Source: Dermanyssus gallinae
Lineage: Eukaryota; Arthropoda; Arachnida; Mesostigmata; Dermanyssidae
Reading direction: 5' to 3'
DNA length: 64,000 nucleotides
NCBI GenBank assembly: GCA_003439945.1
Contig: QVRM01001381.1
Coordinates: 25,787-89,786, forward strand
Part shown: in pieces, positions 1 to 12,047 of the stretch
Layout of the letters: every line of letters starts with the position of its first letter
How positions within the stretch are numbered: the stretch's first letter is position 1
The notes under the pieces: generated by a model
The model's input: only the letters and a program-made list of their open reading frames with translations
Databases searched by the model: none
Told to the model about the DNA's origin: nothing
Program-made: the position numbers and the translations under genes

Positions 1-967
1 GATGTGGTACCTCAGGCTTAATATCTTCCCTAGAAAAACAAAAAACGCTGAGAATAGCTCTACTACGACCACGACAGATACGCCCGTAATGCTACCACGG
101 CGCTGGTCGAAGTAACAGCCACTTCGGAGAAGACATGGTAGGGGATTCTGGTTCTCTGGCTGATGCGTTAACAGAAGCACTTCAACCGCTTCATGTATTC
201 TTTCTTCTAGCGGACAAGACAGAACACAGGAGTTTACATTAAAGTTAGACCTACGCCGCCTATGGCCCGGTCAGGCTATTGTCATCAGATTCCGCCGGGA
301 CATCCTGCAAAACCAAGTTCAAAATCTGGCAAAAAATACACACGTTTAAAAGGTATATAAAGAATATTACTATTATTCTAAGCGTCAGTACTAGCCGAGT
401 GTACCGATAATGTAGTCATTTGCTAAGGTAGCTTCCCAGTAGCACGAAATAAGGCGTACTAATGGACTGATTGACAAAGAAGTTGTTGTCGCTTTACCGT
501 GGTATGCATTGGCGCGTTACCCGTCAAGCAAACCCTTGGGGTTGGCGCTACAGGCTCCAGTAAGTATATCTTGCTACTGTTTGTGTAGAAGCTTCACTGA
601 GAATGATAATTACATACTAGAATCTCCCCGTCTCAACGCGACTCCAAGAAAGGCGAAAAAGGAGAAGAAGAAGACGCAAGGGTATTTTTATGGCTTTTAG
701 GGTATTTTGCAAGTTAAACGGCCCAGAAGGAGACTACACGCAAAACAAAACATCTTGAGGGGCTAAGTGCTTACATTCAACCAAGTTTGATCGGCATGCT
801 TCAAGTGGTTCATGCTTAAAGTGCTGCAAAGGAACCAAACCCAAAAAAACTCTGGTACCATTCATAAGTCAGCCCTTCAGAGCGAGTGCTGAAAACTCCG
901 GAGAGTGTCGTTTCAGCCGCGGACGGGGTTTCTTGGCAGGATGCGTAAGATTATAAACACGAAACGC

Positions 968-1003
968 ATATATATATATATATAGATATATACATATATA
1001 TGT
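968..1003. repeat. Imperfect (TA)n microsatellite
   Basis: Two short TA runs separated by GATATATAC interruptions. It is one of about twenty TA arrays in the window. Confidence 0.9.
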
Positions 1004-1630
1004 CGGCGTACTGCTGCGTTACTTTTTACCTTAACTAGTGCCGAACCGATGTGATAGACACGGAACTCTGATGTTTGTTGTATTTCAACGCATTATGGAT
1101 AGATGTCAAAGACCCGTTTGTCATATTACCCAGTTAATAAACATGACAGCGGTATTAAAAATTAACTTAATCATATGTTTTCGAACGTTCTGTGATTGTT
1201 TTGAATATTGATTGCATGGTTTTAGCTTTGTAGTTACAATATTTAAATATTTGGTTATATATATATTTTTTTCTTTGGTTGCGCTTTGTGAACATCTAGA
1301 TTGTCTGACACTGACTCCGAAAATAGCTACGATGAATGCGTGCCATGAAGACTAACGACCTTAAGACTGTTTGAGTCTTTACGTGAGCGACGCACTGCCT
1401 CCGGTGTCTACGCAATTTAATCGCAGTTTTTTTGTAAAATATAATTAACGCTGACACATTCCCCGTTATCCTGGCTGTATGCGATATGGGTGTTTAGATC
1501 ACGTAGATCTCAATTACAAAAATAATCTCAATTTTAGTGCTGTAATTATGCACCTCACCCAAACTTGCTGGTTTTAGGCATTTTGAGATGCTTCATGATA
1601 CAAAAAAGACCCGCATGTATAACTTAGACT

Positions 1631-1667
1631 GTACAAGTGCCCACTGGTAGTCAGTGAGCAGTTGTAC
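1631..1667. other. Short inverted repeat (hairpin)
   Basis: Arms of 16 bases at 1631-1646 and 1652-1667 pair at 14 positions around a 5-base loop (GTAGT). There is no gene context, so function is unknown. Confidence 0.5.
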
Positions 1668-3864
1668 TGCTCTTCCGCACAGGAGCTCTACCTAAAAAGT
1701 ATTTCAGCCTATACTCTTTAATTATTTTTAAAGCTTTTACGTTTTAAGAAGGCTCAAATTTTAAACCATTCTTTGCTGTGCTAGGTGCTGTATAAATGCG
1801 TCCGATGTACGTATTGGTCTAACTGCTAACTTTTTGATAGATCAAGACGTCTCAGGTCCAGCGGATTTAACATTGCCTATCACTATTTGGCCTCAAATCA
1901 AACGATCAAAAAAGAGCCGCATTTCGGCGAGAGCCCGCCTAGAGCCGTCTCGCGCACAGGGCAAGTAAAGAACGGCGCTCGCTTGCGCTGTTTTACTAGC
2001 AATAAGGTAATGTTCTATTATATTCTAAGTCTTGCTTTTTACGTTTCTTGTAAAAATACAAATTTTGGAGGTATTAAACTGTCACTAGTTGCTATCGGCT
2101 AACTAATTTCTGCTTAATTGTTGCAAACAGACTGTGAAATTTGTTTTGAGCCTTAAGCATCCGCAAATTACTGCCCTTTGTTGCCAACTACATTTTGACA
2201 CGTACATTGTTTGCTAATAATAACCTTAGCGACGATTAAGAATATCCACACATTTGCCGTGAACATGGCATTAATACGCGGACAATACGAGTTGCATTAC
2301 GATATCTGATTTCCGCAATCGACCATTGAGAGTTAGAACGCTGATGTGAAAATCATCTACGTAGCGCGCGTCTATGCGCTAATTACATGGTACATGTTGT
2401 ATTAAAATATTTAGCCAATTATGATAGGATTTACTGCATTTGACGTTACTTAATAGGGACAATGGAGCGCTTCATTAAATAACGAGCACGTCGCAATCCG
2501 GTTTGTTTGACCTAAAATATTACTAATCTATCAAAAGTGCTCTAGTGAACAAGCTTTATATATTAACGATACACGTAGCATAATGAAGCCATGTCGGGCG
2601 ACTAAGCATACAGAAAAAAATACGTCCGCAAATTTCTGCAATTGCTTTAATGGAACGTTCGATGACTTGTTCGATCCGAGGCTATCTCGCATTATCTGTT
2701 AGATCAGGTCACATCCAATTATGTGAGGAACATTGGCCACACTTGCCATATTTTGCTACCGGGCGCTCTACGATTCGATTTCGCATGAGCTGGATTTGAA
2801 TTCTCACGCAACTTATCGTGCAATAGTGTGATTGCCCCAGTCAAGCAATATAGAAGTAAAAAACGTGTGAGGCACGATTGAAACTGGAGCCTCTGTATCT
2901 GTGTGTGGAAGCGATCCGCGGGCAACCATAAATAATAGAATACCGAGCCAGTCGCACCTCCTACCATATCACGTTGCACCAAACGCGCATTTACAGTTAA
3001 TGAATCGTAAAATAAAGGACGCACGTAGTGGAAATCCTTACGTGCAGTATAAGTGTCAGCACACGGTGCAAGAACAGCAAAGCGACAACGTTCCTCGGGC
3101 AATGCCTGATGACCCTCCTGCCTAAATCCGTCCGACGCCCTTTAAATGTCATTATACGGACCTTTGCTTCGCTTTAGTTATTGCGGCTACTACAATTAGG
3201 TAAAAAATATTGCTATTATTGTGATTCTGATGTTCGCGTTTTTGTTACTTTTGCCGCCATTCTGTAGTTGTTAATACAAAGAGTCAGTGTTTTTTTGTTA
3301 TTAGTGCAATTGATTTGATCATGTTATTGCTGATATTGGCGTTACTACTAACGCTGCACCTGTTTTATTTGTTGTAATTTTTAACTGTTGCGATATTGTG
3401 CTTCCTTTTTAGATATACGATCAAAATGACGTAGAATGCGTTTGCGATTATTTTTCGATTGTTCGAGTAATCTAGTACAGCAGCTTTTAAAGCGAGTACA
3501 TCTTGCGCAGGACAGTTGATTACGACCGGAAAGGGTCGTCGCTTAAGTCAATACTTAACAAACAAAAAAATCACGTTCAGTTAGTTCTTGTGGTAACCAT
3601 GGCCTGATTCTTAGCAACGGCAAAAAGCGTACGTCTATATACAATAAAAGAAACCACCACGCTACTTGAAGGGCGCAACAAATGGACGACACACCACAAC
3701 TGTCCGACATACATTTCTTACCAACCTGGCAAACAGCCGGATACTAGAGACAGACTACGGCATTTGCAGCCCACGGGTTTTATCACGTGTTAAACATTTT
3801 CACGATTCTCAGGAGTGTTACAGGTGCGCGAGGTGCTCAGATTTTTTTTTTATATGCTGAAACC

Positions 3865-3990
3865 TTTTAGCATTAATATGGGGGATTACGGGAATCGTGA
3901 TGTACATGCGTCACCACAGCCAGTGACTAGTGTGGGACCCACAAACCCACGAACACCCGCCTCCCCTTCACCCCCAGGGAACGGTAACTG
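3865..3990. repeat. Dispersed repeat family D, copy 1
   Basis: This stretch aligns by eye with 42813-42935. Shared blocks include GTACA(T/C)GCGTCAC, AGTGTGGGA and a C-rich end (CCTCC..CACCCCC). Both copies lie in the same orientation. I see no open frame and no clear tRNA A/B boxes, so it is a dispersed repeat of unknown class, possibly a SINE body or the 3' end of a larger element. Confidence 0.6.
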
Positions 3991-5747
3991 CTAGGCATCG
4001 TTTGACGAATCATGTGTGGTGCCTACGCACCACGTGTCGGTAGGTAAACGTACAGGCTTTGGAGGCGGTCGGCCGTGCTGCAGCTAACTACATATGGTTC
4101 TGCGTGGCAAAAAACCGCGGCAGAGCTATCAGTCCCGCAGCTTCGTAGGAAGCATGCACGCACGGAAATTGATCGATTTGCCGCGATTCACTTCTCTTGA
4201 TTGCGATAAAAATACGATAGTAACACACATGGTTTAAACAAATTTCAACAGTGTTTACAAAATATAGTCAACAAAAACATTAAGCTAATAAGTGTCATTA
4301 CACGGCACTTAACCCTATATTTAGGTTAGGGACGGAGAAATCCCGCTGCCCAGTGTGTTGTGCATTATATACAGTAATTGGTTTTGTACAGCGACATCAT
4401 TTCTAAGCACGTTTATACGATAAATAATGCATGTGAACAGCTCTATTTGGCTCTCTCTCAACAGAATATGAAGCTTATTAGCCTGCCCTGCACGCTTGTG
4501 CTTTTTGTAAAGAGGCTCCAGTACAGGTGGCGTAACACTATCGTACCCAAAATGACTGTGCCAAGATAAACTGACTAGCGCCATTCTAGCTTTTAACAGA
4601 TCGCGCCTGATGCAAGCGTGAACATGATTGTATTGATTTGAGAGAGATTCGAGTTTGTACTCGGCAATGTTATAACAAGCCGGCACACTAATCCGTCAGT
4701 TGACGGATAGCCGCTTAGAGATCCGCAACGATTTACCTTTGGCACTGAATACGCAGGCAACAGCAGCAGCAGCAACTGTTCCTGTTCACTCTTGTTTTGA
4801 TCAGTCGCCTCAACGAATCAGTCGCCAAAATGCGACAACGCAACGCGATGCAGCAGCAGTAGTGATCATGACTATCGACAAACACAACAACGTTTCTAAC
4901 GTAAACACGATATATAACACATCCTACTGAAAGGAAACACCTGCCGCTCCTCGTACTGGCGCAGTTGGGCTTAGCGACGATCGCCGAATGCTCTGGGTTC
5001 GCTAAGCTGGCATGCGGTACCGGGTCAGAGCACACACGCGAAATCACATATCCAGACATACATACATACATACAAACATGCATATTTACATAGAATGTAC
5101 GAAAATAGAATACATATGCGTAAATTACCGGCAGTCAACAAGGGCGAATTCTAAGCGGCCAAGCCATGCATACGCTGACCACGTCAACACAGATGGCCGG
5201 CAATAACACTCGCTCGCTAAGGTGGACAGACTCACAGACAAACGACGGTTAGCAAGTGAACCTGAGTTTGCGTACTCGGGCTTTGAGTAATTTTTGTTGA
5301 GGATTGCGGCAGTAGTAGGTACAACCCACGTGATACGTGATAAAGACGACATGCTGATTTCAGTGTCTAAATATAAAGTACTCTACCTGAAAGACAAGTA
5401 CACTCTGAATGGTTTGGCCGTCCCCCCTGTGTTTTTATTTGAGCCCACCATATACTATGAGTTATCTATCTACTGTTTATATAATATGAGTTATCCCATT
5501 TACTGCAATTGTTTGATGTGATAAGCACAGCAGAAGGAAGCTTGCGGGGGCGGATTGTGGTGGCATATGTTGTATGTGGTATACACTTGTTGCTTTTGTA
5601 AACTCTGACCGTGACCTGAATCGGGACCTCAATAATTGGATTTTGATACCGCTGTGCTTTTGCACAATAGTACGTGCGCATTTTGCAAGTTAGATATTCA
5701 AACGCAATGCAAAATATTCTACATTACGCGATATTTGTTTGCGGATT

Positions 5748-5750
<3 letters not shown>
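3991..5750. other. Unassigned DNA with small simple repeats
   Basis: No gene recognised. It contains a short CAG-type run near 4757-4773 and a (CATA)n run at about 5057-5073. The minus-strand open frames at 4321-4686 and 4733-5083 have no family resemblance; the second is cysteine-rich only because it reads through triplet repeats. Confidence 0.5.

Positions 5751-5808
<58 letters not shown>
5751..5808. repeat. (TA)29 microsatellite
   Basis: Uninterrupted TA dinucleotides for 58 bases. Confidence 0.97.
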
Positions 5809-5812
<4 letters not shown>

Positions 5813-6439
5813 GTTATATTTTTATTTATTGAACTCATAACGGGGTGTAAACAATTGTCCCCCAGCGAACGTGTCGACAAACTACACCAGCCTTAGGTCC
5901 AGGCTTGGTGTCGACCACCTGGACAAGGTACCGCCGTGACGTTACCACGTTGTATATCCAATGACAGCCTTTGCCGGAAAAATTCACCAGTGCGCAGGTC
6001 CCCCGTGGCCAATCTTAGACACTTGCATGTCTTAGTTATAACTCCCTCAGTAATTTTACCTGGGCCCCCTAAGGTCTCAAAGGCAAAAGGTATATGTATA
6101 TAGACCTCCTAAAGCGCCTCACGAAGTAGGACCAAAGCAATGCACGGAACATGTTGGGGTTTACGAAAATTTTTCCTACGATGATAAAAAGAATTGCACC
6201 CTTGGGTAGGATGGAAATCTGAGGTAGTTTTATATATAGCTGAGAAGCCCTGTTGCGCGCACAGCTGCCGCGTATACCTGACCTTCTGGAGAATTCCGAG
6301 GCCAGAAGAAAATTTTTAACAACGGGGCAGACGTATTCCGATTTATTTGTAAAACTCACGATTCGAGGTTTCTTGTTGTTTTCCAGAGCTCCTCTATGCG
6401 TTTCTTCTAGGCCGAACCTTGCATATAATTTGCGTGGTA
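5809..6439. other. Unassigned DNA
   Basis: No gene recognised. A weak hairpin sits at 5897-5924 (arms GTCCAGG/CCTGGAC). The minus-strand open frame at 6069-6500 continues past the zinc-knuckle stop in another frame and has no recognisable motif. Confidence 0.4.
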
Positions 6440-6676
6440 TCATTCTTGCAGGCAGTGACAATTCCGCGAAACATGCCCGGTCTTTCCGCAATTGCAGCAT
6501 GGCTTTTGGGAGAGGGTTTGTGCAGCTTCCCGTTTGGTGCTACGAACACTACGACATTTCAAGCACTGGGAAACCCTAGATATCACAACATGTCCGTCCC
6601 TCGGTGCATTAAGGACAGACCTTACGGTGAGTTCCAAGTCCGTAGGGAACGGAGGATGGTCTAGACTTAAAAACAA
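6440..6676 (-). pseudogene. Gag-like CCHC zinc-knuckle remnant
   Basis: Reading the minus strand, the last residues before a stop include CCNCGKTGHVSRNC, an exact C-x2-C-x4-H-x4-C zinc knuckle (about 6458-6499). Such knuckles bind nucleic acid in the gag or ORF1 proteins of retroelements. The roughly 55 residues upstream show no domain I know. No RT lies nearby on this strand, so it is either a stranded ORF1 scrap or chance. The same DNA on the plus strand carries the core of dispersed repeat R (6563-6600), a good-looking splice acceptor (TTCTTGCAG, ending about 6451) and a GTGAGT donor near 6627. An exon-like reading of the opposite strand is therefore an alternative. Confidence 0.35.
6563..6620 (+). 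repeat. Dispersed repeat R, partial copy (core motif)
   Basis: The block GGGAAACCCTAGATATC, then ACAACATGTCC, then CCTCGGTGCATTAAGGA matches 32495-32550 closely. The same core recurs at 19984-20011 and, inverted, at 42310-42345. Homology fades after about 6620. Confidence 0.55.
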
Positions 6677-6801
6677 CCTTCTTAAAAAATGTAAATCTAG
6701 GGCGCTAATGTTGCACTGCTTCTAGTGGGAATCTTACTACACAGAAAGAAGCCCTACCGTATTGCATCAATTTACAAGTGTTAAGAATAATGGCTTCCGT
6801 C

Positions 6802-7065
6802 TAATCGCAAGTTAGGGCCTTGAGTAAATCGCCTAATCTTATTTTCATCATTTTGCCGAGTTTACTAATAATTTGCGTCTTAGTTTGGGGAGCCGTGTAC
6901 ACAATTGCCGCTAACGAGACCTTTAATTATTTAATTCCATCGGTCAAGTTCGCCGTAGCGTTTGGAATGGATGCCAAAACGAGTAGCTTTACTTCGGCAG
7001 AAGCTGTCTTAAAAACACATTTAGAGAAAGGGTCAGGCAATTTTGTTAGACTGGACTCAAAATAA
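6802..7065 (+). other. Unrecognised open frame with one membrane-like segment
   Basis: An 81-residue reading from a TTG codon at 6820 (open upstream only to 6802, no ATG) begins with a strongly hydrophobic stretch of about 20 residues (IFIILPSLLIICVLVWGAV). A more polar tail rich in Ser, Thr and Lys follows. This could be a signal-anchor exon, but there is no upstream ATG, no clear splice acceptor and no family I recognise. It may be chance; I report it because the sequence around it has no other explanation. Confidence 0.2.
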
Positions 7066-7105
7066 TTGCGCAATAATTAAATCTACTGTTGATGTAGTAA
7101 TCATC

Positions 7106-7152
7106 ACGGCCGATCTGACCTTCTTTATTTTGAAGAAGGTCAGATCGGCCGT
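7106..7152. other. Perfect 20-bp hairpin
   Basis: Arms at 7106-7125 and 7133-7152 are exact reverse complements over 20 bases, with a 7-base loop (TATTTTG). The arms begin ACGGCCGATCTGACC. No mismatch has accumulated, unlike other inverted repeats in the window. No terminator-like T run or other signal assigns a role. Confidence 0.85.
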
Positions 7153-7481
7153 TAGAGCTATGCCGCTGAGAGTAAGCGGTCATGGATATGTCCCTTTGTT
7201 CCCCATTAGCACTCGAGAAAGTAGTGTACGCTTGGGTAACGCTAACGCTTTTTCCTCTTCTCCTGCATTCTCTAATCCTACGATTCTTGGCTATGGTTAT
7301 GTCTAAGCTGATTTGCACGTCTCGCCGACTGTCAAAGGCAAAAAGAAGGCTACCAAAAAAAGCCTCTCAGAAAGCTAGTCTTTTTGAGCTCTGCCTTTCT
7401 AAAGATGTATTCCGGCGATTGTTTCGCAACGAGTTATGTTAGGCCACTGCTTATGTAATCGAAACATATGTGCTGCTGGAG

Positions 7482-7501
7482 AGTGTGTTTGTAAACACAC
7501 T
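7482..7501. other. Near-perfect palindrome
   Basis: AGTGTGTTT and AAACACACT flank GT, giving 9-bp arms. A chance origin is possible. Confidence 0.5.
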
Positions 7502-7753
7502 TGCCGTAGAGAACAGCGGGTACTCCAAACCGCTGAGTCGTGCAATACACTGTTTGTAAGCAACTCGACGTGCAGGGGAAGCGTTCGAGTAGCGATTGTA
7601 TCGATAACACTGCAAAGAGCGGCGGGTGTCCGCTCCGGCCTAACCGCTCGAGATTTGCATCAGGTTCTCTCACTTTTTTTCGTTTTTTTTGCAGAGCGAA
7701 GTTCACGCTTAACCGCTCAGGGTGAGTGCTAGCGTACGACTGGCGCGTCCTAC

Positions 7754-7793
7754 ACTAGTTACATAAAACAGTCCGCTGTTGCATGTAACTAGT
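7754..7793. other. Hairpin with internal loop
   Basis: ACTAGTTACAT (7754-7764) pairs exactly with ATGTAACTAGT (7783-7793). Inside, AACAG pairs with CTGTT around a TCCG loop. This gives 16 base pairs with one 2x2 internal loop. Confidence 0.6.
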
Positions 7794-8885
7794 TTTTTCC
7801 AACCGACCTCAAAACGAAGTTATGCAAGGAGTCATTTGAAGCGATGACGTCTTATACAATCGGCTAGATCTGATCCAATTTTGTAGCTAAGTGTAGACGA
7901 CACTAGCAGGTTTCGCATTAGACCTGTCGCAATGCAACTGCACGAGTGTCTTACATTTCAAACTTTTTAGCGCAATTCTGCCGAAGTGCTAATGACCTGA
8001 TGACACATGACGAAATAGCAGAGTTTTATTCAGTGGATTAACTCCTTACCCAAAAAGTAGTGCATAACTTTGGTCCAGTGATGCAAATAAGAGGTATTGT
8101 GCATGTTTTTAATGTATGTGCCAACGTACGTGCTGTGTTTTTCAAACATTTTCTACTTTTTATTCTGCTATTGACGTCGAGGAACAACGGGAGTTATCTT
8201 CAATTTTTTCACGATCCTTGCGAAATTGACGGTACCACGTGTAGACAGTGTTTTGAAGCACCGTTTGATCACCCTAATTAGCCTATGACATTTTCTCTAC
8301 ACAGAACTTGACGCCAATTCGTTGCTCCTTCATTTTGGGTTCTCCCTCGTTCTCTTAACTTGTTTGAAATAAACGCAAACAAGTAACACTGCCAGCCAAT
8401 GGCGCGAAATATCGTGCGCGTCTAGCTGGTGCCGCTTTTAAGCAATACATAGATTTAAACGCATCTTGCCACATTATTTATTCACGTGTTCACAAAAAGC
8501 CATTACATTCGCCATCTGGTGCGATTTCAACTTCAAAGAAGGCATTCAATCAGGTTTTAAATACACAACTAATAGTGAACGTTATCGCAGCACGGTCCTT
8601 CATTTTTTTCGGCCTAGCTTTGACAGAATCGATGCGTGTGAACTCTAGATATCATAAAATGGTGCTACAAACGACACAATAGCAACACAATTGAGCTTTT
8701 GAGGATAACGTGTCACTGGCCTTCAAGATCTTACAAATTAGTCCCGTTAAAAAAATCTATGGGGGGGGATAAAGAATACGCTAATAATCCCACGACCATC
8801 GGCAAATTGAAGACCAACATTGGAGCCTGCAGTGGTGTGATTGAGCCTCATTTCTGTGAAAAAGTAAGAAGCTGGATCTTTCACA

Positions 8886-8888
<3 letters not shown>
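7794..8888. other. Unassigned DNA
   Basis: No gene, repeat or RNA recognised. Open frames are short and unlike any family. Confidence 0.5.

Positions 8889-8917
<29 letters not shown>
8889..8917. repeat. (TA)14 microsatellite
   Basis: Uninterrupted TA run; a shorter degenerate TA patch lies at about 8955-8975. Confidence 0.95.
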
Positions 8918-8920
<3 letters not shown>

Positions 8921-8999
8921 CGCACGTTTCTATATGATATACTTGGGTACATTTCTATATATGTATACATATATATGTAGGTTATTTACAGTAGACGGT

Positions 9000-9720
9000 G
9001 CCAGAGCGTCGGGTACGAAGCTGTCCGCTGCAACAGTAGTTCTAGCCGCAACAACAACAACAATAACAACAACAACAACAACAACAACAATGGCGGCTGG
9101 TGACGTCGGTCAACAAAGATGACCGCCGGGGATGGCGGTCCGGGCTCAGTAGCCATCCGTTCATCTACCTATTGGTCGGCTGCCCGGTAGCGCTTGCCAG
9201 CACGTTCGTACGCATTTCGATATGGGGGAACGTGGGGAAGACGCATGGGGCTTCGATCGACTCTTCGACAAATGCGATGACAATGTGATTTCACGTGGGG
9301 CGAAACCTTCGCAGCAGCTGGCGAGCAGTGACGTCGCATCCGTTACGGCTGACTCGACGACGCATCCGAGACAGTGCCGTGCTGGTGTCAGTCAACGTTG
9401 GAATTATTTATGACATTTTATTATTGCGTGCCTTCGCTATTCGATCATCATTCTCATCACGAACATCATCACTGTCGTTTTCGTCGTCGTCACAATCAGC
9501 ATCAACGCAGACCGAACGACCTCGGCAGTGTGGCTGCTGCTGCTGCTGTTGTTGTTGTTGTTGTTACTGTTGTCGCTGTTGTTGCTGTGGTTGCTGTTGT
9601 TGTTGCTCTTCTTCTTCTTCTTCTTGCTGCCGTTGTTGTTCGCATATCTCACTGTCGAGGTAGAGCGACACTGATTGCGTTCACCTTTCACTCATCATTC
9701 ATCATATAGCGTTCGTGTCT
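9000..9720. other. CpG-rich patch with CAA and TGC/TGT triplet repeats
   Basis: CpG is visibly more frequent than in the flanks. Triplet arrays are (CAA)n at 9047-9091, mixed TGC/TGT at about 9533-9606 and CTT at 9607-9625. The CAA run ends in CAACAATGG, a good animal start context, but that ATG (9090) opens only a 10-codon frame. Long frames across 9295-9709 are low-complexity readings of the triplets. It could be a promoter, 5' leader or untranslated exon of an unseen gene; nothing here proves transcription. Confidence 0.4.
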
Positions 9721-10859
9721 CCCGTTGCTCCGGTGTTTGCCGGTATTTTAGTCGCGGATCGCTATAGAACACCGCGGCGTCATCACCACGCCAAAAAAAA
9801 TCGCGACAACAACAATAACCATAACACTGGTGCCGGCAATTCAATTGAGCAAAAATCCTGGCAATGAAAGTTACTATATGCGAAGGCGAAGTAGGGATGT
9901 CACGGGAACACGTCGTACGGAAACCAAGAGAATAGTCAAATGAAAAAAACAACTGTAAGTTAGGTCTTAAAGCACAATAACTATAAGAATAGCAGAAGCA
10001 GCAATCGCAACAACAACAACGACAATGGCGACAACAACACGTCGACGCCGATCGATGATGGTGACGCCTAGGGACAAGGGGAGACGAATGATGCTATTTC
10101 GATATTTTAATAGAAATTGCGGAGTATCCCAATGGCGAAAAGTTTAACCGTAAGCTATAATAAGCTATCCAGTACTATGGCGAGATATACCCGTGAGTAC
10201 CTTAATACCAAACGTGTTCCGGTTTCAAAATGCCATTTTGCAATTTTTACTCAGGCCCGCATTGCCGACCGCAAGGCTACCAAGGTCGTTTATTCAACCC
10301 GCGCGATGGTGACGACAAACAGAGCTGAATAACAGCGTCAGCCGACACTTCGATAGAACATCTGACAAGTCGCCAGAGGCACTAAATAATTGGCACATCG
10401 AAAAGCATTTTTACTTACTAATCTGAATTTCATTCTTTCATCACGTCCTTGTTGTGAAACGTCAGATGAGGTTCCAGCTACGTGCTGTCTCTCTGTAAGC
10501 CTTTTGCGTCATTCTTGCTTCTCGAATAAAATATTTTAAAGGAGACTTTTCCAGAAAAGTACGCAATATGGATATGCATCTAGCGTAAAAAAATTATCTT
10601 AGATATATAAGTAGTATATTATTAATACGCAACGTGAGCAAACCGTGTTGAAAGTTAAATAATAAAAAAACAACTATTATTATCATTAAATATTTTGTTG
10701 AGTATAATTTAAAACAAAAACTGATGTTAATCCGCCAATCAAGTAATTTTTTCTATTGTCGTAATGGCATGCAATGGTACATATAATCTAAATTTCACTT
10801 GTGTAGAGCTATGTGCAGCTTTCGTCGTACAATGACATGCGACGCAACCATCAACTCCC
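9721..10859. other. Unassigned DNA
   Basis: No gene recognised. A short CAA/CAG-type run lies at about 9990-10040; the sequence becomes AT-rich from 10550 to 10740. Confidence 0.5.
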
Positions 10860-11249
10860 GGCCTAAGGACTAGCCACGAAAACGTATCTTGAAGGGCATA
10901 AGGGCGCAGCAGCGAGCAAACAGAACTAGTTGAGGCGGGCTCGGAAGATGCAGAAGAACCCACTGCTTCCTCAGCCAGCACTAACACAAGACTACTTCTA
11001 ATCGGTGTTGAAAGTCCAGAGGATACCGCACACCTTCCCAGACCGGGAAGGACAGTCAACTAGGAGAGCAACGGAAGCCCTGCTGCACGTTAAACAGGAA
11101 AAAAGGCCAAACTCGTGGCCGGCGGAAGAAGTCTGGCCCCGCCAATGAACAGAAAATAACAAACGACTGCGTGCCAAAGTTCCATTAGGATCAAAGCAGA
11201 GGAGGACAGGCCTGTGGAATACATGATTAGAGACATTGCTCTTCATATC

Positions 11250-11850
11250 AATCAACAAGACGCCAAAGTAAAGACTGCACCGGTTAAGAAAAATAAAGGT
11301 GGAGACTTAATTCTCAAAATCACGGAAACATGAATCAGAGGCTGCATGTCCTTCGTAAACGCTCTGAGACAAGAAACAGGAATGGAAGTCGAGATTAGGG
11401 AAGCGACGGGTCCCACTCAAATTGCTGTGCTGAGAGGCGCTAATCCGTTTATCACTCTAGATGAAATAGCAAAGGGATTGCGCAATTCGTTGGACCTGCA
11501 TGAAGCTACGAAAGAGGAGACACATAGGTGCACAGGTATGAGCTCTACCATTGCATATTTGTGTTTATGGGTCCCGTCTTACGAAGCAATGCAAAAACAA
11601 ACCCGTGGCCGTTGAATGTTGGCTGAGGGTCAGCCAGAAAAAATGTAGCAAGAGACCGTCAAAGTGAGGAGGCAACTGCTGGGTGGTGTTATAGATACGG
11701 GAAAGAAAGACATGTAGCAAAAGAATGCCAGGAAACTGAGTCCTCGTGCTAAGTGTGCGACGAGAAAGATCATAAATTCATAATGATGGCTTGCCCGCAG
11801 TACGCAAAACTACCTAAGGAATGAAAACAAGCCGCGAGAGCGGACGCAGA
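11250..11850 (+). pseudogene. LINE ORF1 (gag-like) remnant with zinc knuckles
   Basis: A frame from about 11346 to 11615 reads like the mid-part of R1/Jockey ORF1: a KGGDL-type stretch just upstream, then a region resembling MEVEIREATGPTQIAVL and an ITLDEIAKGL helix. From about 11677, in another frame, come CYRYGKERHVAKEC (a knuckle with the second Cys replaced by Tyr) and a second, stop-broken CDEKDH..MAC unit. In intact elements this protein binds the element RNA in a ribonucleoprotein particle. Stops and at least two frame changes make it non-functional. Confidence 0.6.
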
Positions 11851-12047
11851 AAAGGGTAAAACCATGGCCTGGGAATCAAAGGCAGAGCAAAGGTAAAAGA
11901 AATAGAAAAATTGGCCAGGGAACAGAGGCAAAAATCTCAAAGAGACAAGCTTACATAAGATGGCTGAACACGAAAAGGCTTCAGAGGGGCAGCCCGTTTC
12001 CAACATCCGGAAAATGAAAAAATAATAATACTTTATACAACAACAAT

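Larger units (their letters stand above)
1..3864. other. Unassigned AT-rich DNA
   Basis: I recognise no gene here. Open frames are short, start on non-ATG codons or lack family resemblance. It holds a small (TA)n array near 968-1003 and a short hairpin at 1631-1667; the rest shows no structure I can name. Confidence 0.6.

Noticed and set aside
9295..9709. Plus-strand frames of 122 and 111 codons rich in Cys, Val or Ser
   Set aside because: Low-complexity translation of TGC/TGT/CTT triplet repeats.
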